Assembly: GCF_016741935.1 (NCBI RefSeq)
Contig: NZ_JAERRG010000005.1
Coordinates: forward strand, 186,001-250,000
Reading direction: 5' to 3'
Length of the DNA stretch: 64,000 nt
Source of the DNA: Streptomyces endocoffeicus
GTDB taxonomy: Bacteria; Actinomycetota; Actinomycetes; Streptomycetales; Streptomycetaceae
In this document: one piece after another, positions 34,871-42,429 of the stretch
How the letters are laid out: each line of letters starts with the position of its first letter
How positions within the stretch are numbered: the first letter of the stretch is position 1
Translations under genes and position numbers: made by a program
Notes under the pieces: model-generated
The model's database searches: none
Told to the model about the DNA's origin: nothing
What the model saw: the letters and a program-made list of their open reading frames with translations, nothing else

Positions 34871-35092
34871 CGCCTGAGCGTTCCGCTGGGAATGCCCTGA
34901 CCTGCCGTCGATCGTCTTGCGGCGCCGTCGTGGCCGGTCGCGCCCACGAGACGCCTCGGGGTGGCCCGGCGGTGCTCCCCGGGGCGGCGGCCCTGAGCGT
35001 GCGGCATCGTCCCCGGCGTGGTGGGCTGGTGACACCGCGTCGGTCCCGTGCGGCGCGGGCGGACGACAGGCGCGGGCGTCGAGGTGGTGGTC

Positions 35093-37717
35093 GTGGGGCG
35101 CGGCAGGACGTACCGGCGGGCGGTCGTCACGACCGCCACCACGATCCTGGTCGCGATCACTTCCGTGCTGCCGACGCCCGCCGGGGCGGCGGCGATGGTC
35201 CTGGCGGACGGCGGCGGGCGTCATGGCGCGGCCATGGCGGCGGCGCAGGGCCGCGTGCCTTACGGGGGCGCTACGGTGCAGGGCCGCGGGGCTCGCGGCG
35301 GTACGACGGCGGACGGCCGAGAGGCTCACCGCCCCGCTCCGGCGGACGGCCGAGAGACTCGCGGCGGTACACCCGGGGGCCGTGGGCCTTACGGCGGTGC
35401 TGTTCCGGCGAACGGCCGCGGGGCTCAGGGCGTCACGACGGCGCAGGGCCGCGTGGCTCACAGCGCCGCCCCGGCGGACGGCCGTAGGGCTCATGGGGCC
35501 ACGCCGCAGGGCCGTGGGGCTCAGGGCGTCACGACGGCGCAGGGCCGCGGGGCTCACAGCGCCGCCCCGGCGGATGGCCGTGGGGCTCATGGTGGTGCCA
35601 CGGCGGACGGCCGAGAGGCTCGCGTCGCCGCGCCGCACGGCCGTGGGCCTGGCGGCGGCCGCGCGGCCCACGCGCGCTCCCGCCGGTACCCCGTGTCCGT
35701 CGAGTTGGCCTCCCTCACCCCTGCCGTGATTCGTCAGGGTGGCGAGCTGAGGATCAGTGGGCGGGTGACCAATACCTCCGGGCGGCGGGTCGGGGTCGCG
35801 CGGGTCGGGGTGCGGATCGGGGCCTCGGGGGCGATCGACACCCGGGGCGGGCTCGCCACCGTGGCCCGTCGTACGCCCCTGACCCGGGCCGACGGCCCCG
35901 AGGTGGCCGACCGCACGGCCCGTCTCGCCTCGTTGCCGACCGGCGCCGAGCGCGGCTTCCGGCTCACCGTGCCCGTCCCCGACCTGGAGCTGGACGGTGC
36001 CGGGGCGTACGCGCTCACCGTGCATGTCGTCCGCGCGGACGGCGCCGGTGCCGGGACCGTGCTCGGGCTGACCCGCACCCATCTGTCCGCGTATCCCGAC
36101 GCCACCCGGCTGGAGCCGCTGCGCACCACCGTGCTGTGGCCGGTGCTGGACACCCCGCGGATGGAGGCGCTGGCCCTGCGGACCCAGGACAGCGTGTTGC
36201 CGGTCTTCCGGGACGATCAGCTGACCGCCGCCTTCGGGCCGGGCGGGCGGCTGCGGCGGCTGGTGGAGATGGGCAGGGGGCAGCCGGTCACCTGGGTGCT
36301 CGATCCGGATCTGATCGTCCAGGCGCGGGCCATGGTCGCCGGGTACCGGGTGGCCCGTACGCCCGGTGACACCGATCCGCAGCGGGCCACCGAGGGGACG
36401 GGCGGCGAGGCGGCGGCCGGCTGGCTGGCCGCGCTCCGGGCGGCGGTCCGGGGCCGGGAGGTGATCGCGCTGCCGTACGCGGACCCGGATCTGGCCTCGC
36501 TCGCGCGCGGCGGCGGCGCCCCGCTCGCCGGGCTGCTGCGCCGGGCCTCGCGCACCGGCCGGAGCGTGGTGGACCGGGCGCTGGGCGTCCACGCCCGCGC
36601 CGGTGTGGGCTGGCCCGCGGGCGGTGAGCTGGACGACGGGATCGCCCGGTACGCCAAGGGGCTCGGCCTGGACACGGTGCTCGCCTCGGGCGCCGGGGTG
36701 GCCTCCGCCGGCGAGCTGGTCTCGGAAGGGGCCACCGACGACGGCGCCGTCTCGCTCGAGGGCGGCACGACCGCGCTGCGCTATGATGCGGCGATCGCGT
36801 CTCAGCTCTTCGCGAGCCACCCGGCCGCGGGCGCCTCCGGTGCGCCCGCCCGGCTGCTGCTGCGCCAGCGGCTGCTCGCCGAGACCCTTACGGCCGCGCG
36901 GGAGCTGCCGTACGCCCGCCGCGAGCTGGTCATGGTGCCGCCGCGCCGGATGCCGCTCGCGGTCGCCCGGGTGCTGCTCACGGTGGTGGCCGAGGGCCGT
37001 AAGGCGGGCTGGCTGGAGCCGGCCGGGTTCGCGGCCGCGCTGCGCAAGCCCACGGCGGGGCGGCTGCGCGGCTTCGACGGCTATCCGCTCGCGCGCCACG
37101 CCGCCGAGCTGCCGCCCTCCCGGCTCACGGCGGTGGTCCGGGACCGGCTGCGGATGCGGGCCCTGGCCAAGGTGCTGTCGGACGCGCGGGCCACCGCCGC
37201 GTCCGTACGGGCCGCGCTGGCCCGCTCCGTGGCGACCGCCTGGCGTGCCGACCCGGCGGGCGCGGCCTCGTACCAGCGTGGGGTGTCCCGCTATCTGACC
37301 GCCTCGATCGCGTCGGTGCGGCTGGTGCCGAAGTCCACGGTGGTGGTGACCGGGGGCTCGGCGACCATCCCGGTCACCGTCGACAACGGCCTTCAGCAGG
37401 ACCTCACCGGGGTGGAGCTGCGGGTCCTCTCCAGCCGCCCCGAGCGGCTGACCGCCCGGGACCGCGCGCTGCCGGTCCAGGCGTCGCGGGCGGTGAGCCG
37501 TACGGTGCGGATCCGGGTGGAGGCGTACGCGAACGGCCCGGTGCGGCTGACCGCCCAGCTCTACACCACCACCGACGGCCGGCCCTGGGGCGCGCCGATG
37601 ATGTTCACGGCGGATGTGCGGTCGGTGCCGTCGGGAGCGGTGATCTTCGTACTGGGCGGAACGGCGCTGATCGTGCTGGCGGTCGCGTTCCGGCTGCGGC
37701 GTACGCGGAGCCGGTGA
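35093..37717 (+). CDS. large DUF6049-like exported membrane protein with repeat-rich N-terminus
   Basis: 874 residues from GTG 35093 (GAGG 8 nt upstream); GTG 35048 would add 15 residues. A signal peptide (RRAVVTTATTILVAITSVLP) is followed by ~13 degenerate 10-12-residue units beginning GR (GRGAQGVTTAQ, GRGAHSAAPAD) to residue ~195. The folded ectodomain begins RYPVSVELASLTPAVIRQGG with Ig-like strands (GRVTNTSGRR), a central deacetylase-like alpha/beta part (WPVLDTPRM, VTWVLDPDLI, EVIALPYADPDLASLARGG) and a second Ig-like domain (KSTVVVTGGSATIPVTVDNG). It ends with one membrane helix (AVIFVLGGTALIVLAVAFRL) and an RRTRSR anchor. Function unknown; outer-face role beside the MreB-like protein is possible. 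Confidence 0.82.
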   Translation: MGRGRTYRRAVVTTATTILVAITSVLPTPAGAAAMVLADGGGRHGAAMAAAQGRVPYGGATVQGRGARGGTTADGREAHRPAPADGRETRGGTPGGRGPYGGAVPANGRGAQGVTTAQGRVAHSAAPADGRRAHGATPQGRGAQGVTTAQGRGAHSAAPADGRGAHGGATADGREARVAAPHGRGPGGGRAAHARSRRYPVSVELASLTPAVIRQGGELRISGRVTNTSGRRVGVARVGVRIGASGAIDTRGGLATVARRTPLTRADGPEVADRTARLASLPTGAERGFRLTVPVPDLELDGAGAYALTVHVVRADGAGAGTVLGLTRTHLSAYPDATRLEPLRTTVLWPVLDTPRMEALALRTQDSVLPVFRDDQLTAAFGPGGRLRRLVEMGRGQPVTWVLDPDLIVQARAMVAGYRVARTPGDTDPQRATEGTGGEAAAGWLAALRAAVRGREVIALPYADPDLASLARGGGAPLAGLLRRASRTGRSVVDRALGVHARAGVGWPAGGELDDGIARYAKGLGLDTVLASGAGVASAGELVSEGATDDGAVSLEGGTTALRYDAAIASQLFASHPAAGASGAPARLLLRQRLLAETLTAARELPYARRELVMVPPRRMPLAVARVLLTVVAEGRKAGWLEPAGFAAALRKPTAGRLRGFDGYPLARHAAELPPSRLTAVVRDRLRMRALAKVLSDARATAASVRAALARSVATAWRADPAGAASYQRGVSRYLTASIASVRLVPKSTVVVTGGSATIPVTVDNGLQQDLTGVELRVLSSRPERLTARDRALPVQASRAVSRTVRIRVEAYANGPVRLTAQLYTTTDGRPWGAPMMFTADVRSVPSGAVIFVLGGTALIVLAVAFRLRRTRSR
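35246..35665 (+). repeat. ~33-bp degenerate coding repeats in the DUF6049-like gene
   Basis: About 13 units built on GGCCGCGGGGCTCANGGCG-type cores, encoding GR-x-A-x-(5-7 residues). Neighbouring units share long identical stretches (for example GGGCTCAGGGCGTCACGACG at 35418 and 35520), showing recent copying. Confidence 0.8.
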
Positions 37718-37848
37718 CGGCGGGGCCCGAGACGGGGCCGGTGACGGCGGGACCCGAAACGGGGCCGGTGACGGCGAGGCCCGAAACGGCACCGGTGACG
37801 GCTGGGCCCGAGACGGGCCAGGTGACGGCGGGGCCCGGAACGGGGCCC
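37714..37848. repeat. five 27-bp tandem repeats between convergent genes
   Basis: Units start at 37714, 37741, 37768, 37795 and 37822, each of the form GTGACGGCGGGGCCCGAGAC plus GGGGCCG. If read from the GTG that overlaps the DUF6049 stop they encode TAGPETGPV repeats, but the frame continues only antisense to the dehydrogenase gene. Each unit contains a GGGGCCC palindrome, so the array could also serve as a terminator. Confidence 0.88.
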
Positions 37849-37854
37849 CGCGCC

Positions 37855-39126
37855 TCACAGCCGGTGCGCCGTCCCCGCCGGTCCCGCCCCCCGGGTGTCC
37901 AGCAGCAGCTGGGCCTTCACCGACAGCCCTTGCAGGTCGTAGGTGCGGTGCGGCTGCAGCAGGACGGTCAGGTCGGCGTCGGCCGCCGCCTCGTACACCG
38001 AGTCCGCGCGCTCCACCTCGCGCCCGAGCACCCGCCAGCGTGTGACGTACGGATCGTGGTAGCTGAGCCGGGCGCCCAGCTCGATCAGCCGGGAGGCGAT
38101 CTCCCGCGCGGGCGAGCCCTCGGCGTCGGCGACATCGGCCTTGTAGCCGACGCCCAGCAGCAGTACGTGCGCACCGCGCGCCGACTTCCCGTACTCGTTC
38201 AGCAGGGCCGTGCAGCGGCGCGTGACATAGCCCGGCATCCGCCCGTTGACCTGCTGCGCGAGCTCCACCATGCGCAGCGGGATGCCGAGGCCGCGCTGCG
38301 GGTCGGCCATATGGCCGTGGTCGACCGGCACGCCGTGGCCGCCGACGCCGGGGCCGGGGCGGAAGGACTGGAAGCCGAACGGCTTGGTCTCGGCGCAGCG
38401 GACCACGTCCCACACATCGACGCCGAGGTCATGGCAGTACACCGCCATCTCGTTGACCAGGGCGATGTTGACGTACCGGTAATTGGTCTCCAGGACCTTG
38501 ACCGTCTCGGCCTCGCGCGTGCCGCGGGCCCGCACGACCTTCTCGGTGAAGCGCCCGTAGAAGGCGGCGGCGGCCTCGGTGCAGGCGGGGGTGAGGCCGC
38601 CGATGACCTTGGGGGTGTTGGCGGGGCCGTGGGCGCGGTTGCCCGGGTCGTGGCGGCAGGGGGAGTAGGCGAGGTGGAAGTCGCGCCCGGCCCGCAGTCC
38701 GGATCCCTCCTCGAGAAGTGGACGGAGGAATTCCTCGGTGGTGCCGGGGTACACGGTCGATTCCAGCAGAACGGTGGTGTGCGGGCGCAGCCTCGCCGCG
38801 AGCGTACGGGCCGCCTCGCCGACCGCCGACAGATCCAGTCTGCGGTCGTCCCCGCGCGGGGTCGGGGCGCAGATCACAGCGGTGCGGACGCGGCCGAGCT
38901 CGGCGGGGTCGGCGGTGATCCGGAAGCCCTGGGAGGCCATCCGGCGCAGCTCGGCGGCGGAGAGCAGGCCCTCGCCCGAGCCGGCGGGCAGCCGTCCGGC
39001 CCGGAGGTCGTGGGCCGCGCGCGGATCGGGGTCGTAGCCGACGGTGCGGATGCCGGCGGCGGTGGCCGCCCGGGCGAGAGGAATACCGAGATGACCGAGT
39101 CCGATGACGGCGAGATCTGCGGGCAT
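37855..39126 (-). CDS. nucleotide sugar dehydrogenase family protein with substituted active-site residues
   Basis: 423 residues from ATG 39126. Rossmann start LAVIGLGHLGIPLARAATAA and the three-domain layout of WecC/WbpA (UDP-HexNAc 6-dehydrogenase) are clear. However, the catalytic Cys motif GPGVGGHC-P-D reads GPGVGGHGVPVD (Gly for Cys), the SPER-DPG element reads SPCRHDPGN (Cys for Glu), and the conserved Asn four residues after the active Lys (VKVLETNYR) is Thr. The four-electron oxidation chemistry of the family should therefore be lost or altered. Convergent with the DUF6049 gene. Either a pseudoenzyme or a different reaction. Confidence 0.85.
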   Translation of the reverse strand: MPADLAVIGLGHLGIPLARAATAAGIRTVGYDPDPRAAHDLRAGRLPAGSGEGLLSAAELRRMASQGFRITADPAELGRVRTAVICAPTPRGDDRRLDLSAVGEAARTLAARLRPHTTVLLESTVYPGTTEEFLRPLLEEGSGLRAGRDFHLAYSPCRHDPGNRAHGPANTPKVIGGLTPACTEAAAAFYGRFTEKVVRARGTREAETVKVLETNYRYVNIALVNEMAVYCHDLGVDVWDVVRCAETKPFGFQSFRPGPGVGGHGVPVDHGHMADPQRGLGIPLRMVELAQQVNGRMPGYVTRRCTALLNEYGKSARGAHVLLLGVGYKADVADAEGSPAREIASRLIELGARLSYHDPYVTRWRVLGREVERADSVYEAAADADLTVLLQPHRTYDLQGLSVKAQLLLDTRGAGPAGTAHRL

Positions 39127-39219
39127 GACGTCGTGTCGTCCTTCCCGGGACGATGTCGGATGGCGCAAAGGCAGACTAAGCGGAAATATGACTCGTATTC
39201 AGTATTGGTGAGGGGTGTT

Positions 39220-39230
39220 GACACGGTGTC
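39220..39230. promoter_or_regulatory. GACACGGTGTC palindrome upstream of glpD
   Basis: Perfect 11-bp inverted repeat overlapping a TTGACA (39218-39223) in the 197-bp gap between the dehydrogenase gene and glpD. Position suits a repressor site, but no matching -10 at 17 bp is seen. Confidence 0.35.
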
Positions 39231-39323
39231 GCGTCGATGGTCGGAGCAGCGGCATGGCATGGAGGGGAGAAAGCCAGGAAAATCGGCAGGGCGGCGTGGC
39301 GTCGATCACAACGGGAGGCAGCG

Positions 39324-41030
39324 GTGAAAACACCGGCACTGGGACCGGCCGAGCGCGGCGAGGCGCTGGCCCGGATGGCGGACCGTGAGCTCGATGTGCT
39401 GGTCGTGGGCGGCGGAGTGGTCGGCGCGGGCACCGCGCTGGACGCCGCGACACGGGGCCTGGAGACCGGTCTGGTCGAGTCGCGGGACTGGGCCTCCGGC
39501 ACCTCCAGCCGGTCCAGCAAGCTGATCCACGGCGGACTGCGCTATCTGGAGATGCTGGACTTCGCACTGGTGCGCGAGGCGCTGAAGGAGCGCGGGCTGC
39601 TGCTGGAGCGGATCGCACCGCACCTGGTCAAGCCCGTGCCGTTCCTGTATCCGCTGAAGCACCGGGGCTGGGAGCGGTTCTACGCGGGCTCGGGCGTCGC
39701 CCTCTACGACACCATGTCGATCTCCTCCGGGCACGGCCGCGGACTGCCCGCCCACCGCCATCTGAGCCGCGGGCGAGCGCTGCGCGTCGCCCCCTGCCTC
39801 AAGAAGGACGCGCTGGTCGGGGCGTTGCAGTACTACGACGCCCAGATGGACGACGCCCGCTATGTCGCCACGCTCGTGCGCACGGCGGCGCAGTACGGCG
39901 CCCATGTGGCCAACCGTGCGCGGGTGGTCGGCTTCCTGCGGGAGGGCGAGCGCGTGGTCGGCGCCCGGGTGCACGACCTGGAGCAGGGCGGCGAGTTCGA
40001 GGTCCGCGCCCGGCAGGTGGTCAACGCCACCGGGGTGTGGACCGACGAGACCCAGGCGCTGATCGGGGAGCGCGGCCAGTTCCACGTCCGGGCCTCCAAG
40101 GGCATCCACCTGGTGGTCCCCAAGGACCGCATCCACTCCACGACCGGGCTGATCCTGCGCACCGAGAAGAGCGTGCTGTTCGTGATCCCCTGGGGCAGGC
40201 ACTGGATCATCGGCACCACGGACACCGACTGGGACCTGGACAAGGCCCATCCGGCCGCCTCCAGCGCCGATATCGACTATCTGCTGGAGCATGTCAACGA
40301 GGTCCTCGCGGTGCCGCTGACCCGCGACGACGTGGAGGGCGTCTACGCCGGGCTGCGCCCGCTGCTGGCCGGGGAGTCGGACGCCACCAGCAAGCTCTCC
40401 CGCGAGCACACCGTCGCCCATCCGGTGCCGGGCCTGGTGGTGGTCGCGGGCGGCAAGTACACCACGTACCGGGTGATGGCCAAGGACGCCGTGGACGAGG
40501 CGGTGCACGGCCTCGACCGCCGGGTCGGGCCCTGTGTCACCGAGGAGATCCCGCTGGTCGGCGCCGTCGGCTACAAGGCGCTGTGGAACGCCCGGGAGCG
40601 GATCGGCCGGCAGCACGGGCTGCACGCGGCGCGGGTCGAGCATCTGCTCAACCGCTACGGCTCGGCGGCGCAGGAGGTGCTGGACCTGATCGCGGGCGAC
40701 GCCTCGCTGGGGAAGCCGCTGGCCGGGGCGGAGGACTATCTGCGGGCTGAGGTCTCTTACGCCGCCTCGCACGAGGGGGCCCGCCATCTGGACGACGTCC
40801 TCACCCGCCGCACCCGCATCTCGATCGAGACCTTCGACCGCGGTACGCGCTGCGCCCGCGAGGTGGCCGAGCTGATGGGGCCGGCGCTGGGCTGGACCGA
40901 GGACCAGCTCGACCGGGAGGTCCAGCACTACGAGAAGCGGGTGGAGGCGGAGCGCGAGTCGCAGCGTCAGCCGGACGATCTGACGGCGGACGCGGCCCGG
41001 CTGGGCGCGCCGGACATCATCCCGCTGTAG
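39324..41030 (+). CDS. glpD: aerobic glycerol-3-phosphate dehydrogenase
   Basis: 568 residues from GTG 39324 with GGGAGG upstream. FAD-binding VLVVGGGVVGAGTALDAATR, the family signature SSRSSKLIHGGLRYLE, the substrate region RASKGIHLVVPKDRI and TTDTDWDLDKAHP, GGKYTTYRVMAKDA and the C-terminal helical domain (SYAASHEGARHLDDVLTRRT) are all present. It oxidises glycerol-3-phosphate to dihydroxyacetone phosphate and passes electrons to quinone at the membrane. No glpF/glpK is adjacent in this window. Confidence 0.95.
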   Translation: MKTPALGPAERGEALARMADRELDVLVVGGGVVGAGTALDAATRGLETGLVESRDWASGTSSRSSKLIHGGLRYLEMLDFALVREALKERGLLLERIAPHLVKPVPFLYPLKHRGWERFYAGSGVALYDTMSISSGHGRGLPAHRHLSRGRALRVAPCLKKDALVGALQYYDAQMDDARYVATLVRTAAQYGAHVANRARVVGFLREGERVVGARVHDLEQGGEFEVRARQVVNATGVWTDETQALIGERGQFHVRASKGIHLVVPKDRIHSTTGLILRTEKSVLFVIPWGRHWIIGTTDTDWDLDKAHPAASSADIDYLLEHVNEVLAVPLTRDDVEGVYAGLRPLLAGESDATSKLSREHTVAHPVPGLVVVAGGKYTTYRVMAKDAVDEAVHGLDRRVGPCVTEEIPLVGAVGYKALWNARERIGRQHGLHAARVEHLLNRYGSAAQEVLDLIAGDASLGKPLAGAEDYLRAEVSYAASHEGARHLDDVLTRRTRISIETFDRGTRCAREVAELMGPALGWTEDQLDREVQHYEKRVEAERESQRQPDDLTADAARLGAPDIIPL

Positions 41031-41065
41031 GAGGAGGTCGCGTGTCCTGGAGGAGGTCGCGTGCC

Positions 41066-42268
41066 TTATCGGCGAGGACAGAACTCGGTCTCGAGCAGGG
41101 ACGTTTCGGCGGTCAGACCCGAGGCGGCGGTGCTGTTGAGCCGGTAGGCGAGGCTGTGGCGGCCGTCGGGGGCGGTCACGGCCAGCGCGTACGAGCCGTT
41201 GATCTCGCCGTTGTGGCCCCACAGCGTCACTCCGCAGGTCAGCCGCACCGGGAACAGCCCCATGCCGTACCGGCCGTCGGAGGCGGAGGTGTTCCGCATC
41301 TGCCGCAGCTCGGCCCGGGGCACGACGTTGCCGCGCAGCAGACCGGGGAGGAGGCGGGTCAGATCGCCGAGCGTGGAGATCAGCTCCCCCGCGGCCCCGG
41401 CCGAGGAGGGGTTGAGGTCGGTGACATCGCGTCGGGCGCCGCCGTCCCCGGCCCCGCCGTCCCGTGTGTACGCGCGGCCGTGCGGGTCCGGGAGGGCGGT
41501 GCGGGCGCCGGGGAAGGAGGTGCCGTGCAGCCGGAGGGGGGCGAGTACGTCGCGCCGGGCCTCGGTCGCGTAGGAGCGGCCGGTGACCCGCTGGACGACC
41601 ATGCCCAGCAGCACGTAGTTGGTGTTGGAGTAGCGCCAGGCGGCGCCGGGCGCGAAGTACGGGCGGTGCGCGACGGCGGTCCGCACCAGGGAGGCGGGGG
41701 TGCGGGTGCGGTCGGCCGCGGCGGACAGCTGACGCGCCAGGACCGGGTCGGCGGTGTAGTCGAACAGCCCGCTGGTCTGGTTCAGAAGCTGACGGATCGT
41801 GATGGTCCGGCCGTCGTTTCCCTGGCCGCGTACCAGCCCCGGGAGGTGCTCCTCCACCGTGTCGCCGAGGCCGAGCCGGCCCTGGGCGGCGAGGCGCAGC
41901 GTCACCGCCGCGATGACGGTCTTGGTGAGGCTGCCCGCCCGGAAGTGGTCGCTCCGGTGGATCCGGCGTCCGGTGCGGACGTCCGCGACCCCCGAGGCGA
42001 GATACCGCGTGCCGCCGCGCTCCCGGCGGATGAGCACCGCGGCCCCCGGCGCGTCGCCCTGTGCCGCCAACCGCCGTACGGCGGCGCGCAGGGCGCCGTC
42101 ACGACCGCCCTCGGCGCCCTGGCTCGCGCTCGCCCGCGGGTCCGCGTCCCGGCCCGGTTCCGTGGCCGCCGCGCCGCAGCCGGACAGGATGAGGGCGAGG
42201 GCGGTCGCGAGCGCCACGGCGGTCGGCATACGGCTCCGCCTGTGCCATCGTATGGCGGAGATGGGCAT
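41066..42268 (-). CDS. class C beta-lactamase-family serine hydrolase, lipoprotein
   Basis: 400 residues. Signal peptide with lipobox LILSGCG. SxxK motif as AGSLTKTV, YxN as YSNTNYVLLG, and HxG as WGHNGEINGS, so the catalytic set of D-alanyl-D-alanine carboxypeptidases/esterases of the AmpC-like family is complete. The AGELISTLGDLTRLLPGLL segment is typical. An extracellular peptidase or esterase acting at the cell wall is likely; true beta-lactamase activity is not implied. Confidence 0.92.
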   Translation of the reverse strand: MPISAIRWHRRSRMPTAVALATALALILSGCGAAATEPGRDADPRASASQGAEGGRDGALRAAVRRLAAQGDAPGAAVLIRRERGGTRYLASGVADVRTGRRIHRSDHFRAGSLTKTVIAAVTLRLAAQGRLGLGDTVEEHLPGLVRGQGNDGRTITIRQLLNQTSGLFDYTADPVLARQLSAAADRTRTPASLVRTAVAHRPYFAPGAAWRYSNTNYVLLGMVVQRVTGRSYATEARRDVLAPLRLHGTSFPGARTALPDPHGRAYTRDGGAGDGGARRDVTDLNPSSAGAAGELISTLGDLTRLLPGLLRGNVVPRAELRQMRNTSASDGRYGMGLFPVRLTCGVTLWGHNGEINGSYALAVTAPDGRHSLAYRLNSTAASGLTAETSLLETEFCPRR

Positions 42269-42429
42269 GACACGGACCTCCGTTTCCTGCGTACTTCCAG
42301 ATGGTCGCAGGTACCGCGGTGGCCGCCACGCCGCGCCCCGGACCCGGGGCGGTTCCGGGTCCGCGGATGAGAGACAATGGACGCTCTCCCAGGGTGGGTT
42401 CAGGGTGGGTAGATTTGCAGAGGGGTCGC

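Noticed and set aside
33620..38413. 1597-residue minus-strand open frame
   Set aside because: It is antisense to the MreB-like and DUF6049-like genes, very rich in Arg/Pro/Ala/Gly, and typical of shadow frames in high-GC DNA.
37714..39327. Plus-strand frame starting with TAGPETGPV repeats
   Set aside because: After the repeats it runs antisense to the sugar dehydrogenase gene, which has a clear Rossmann protein; no support for a product.
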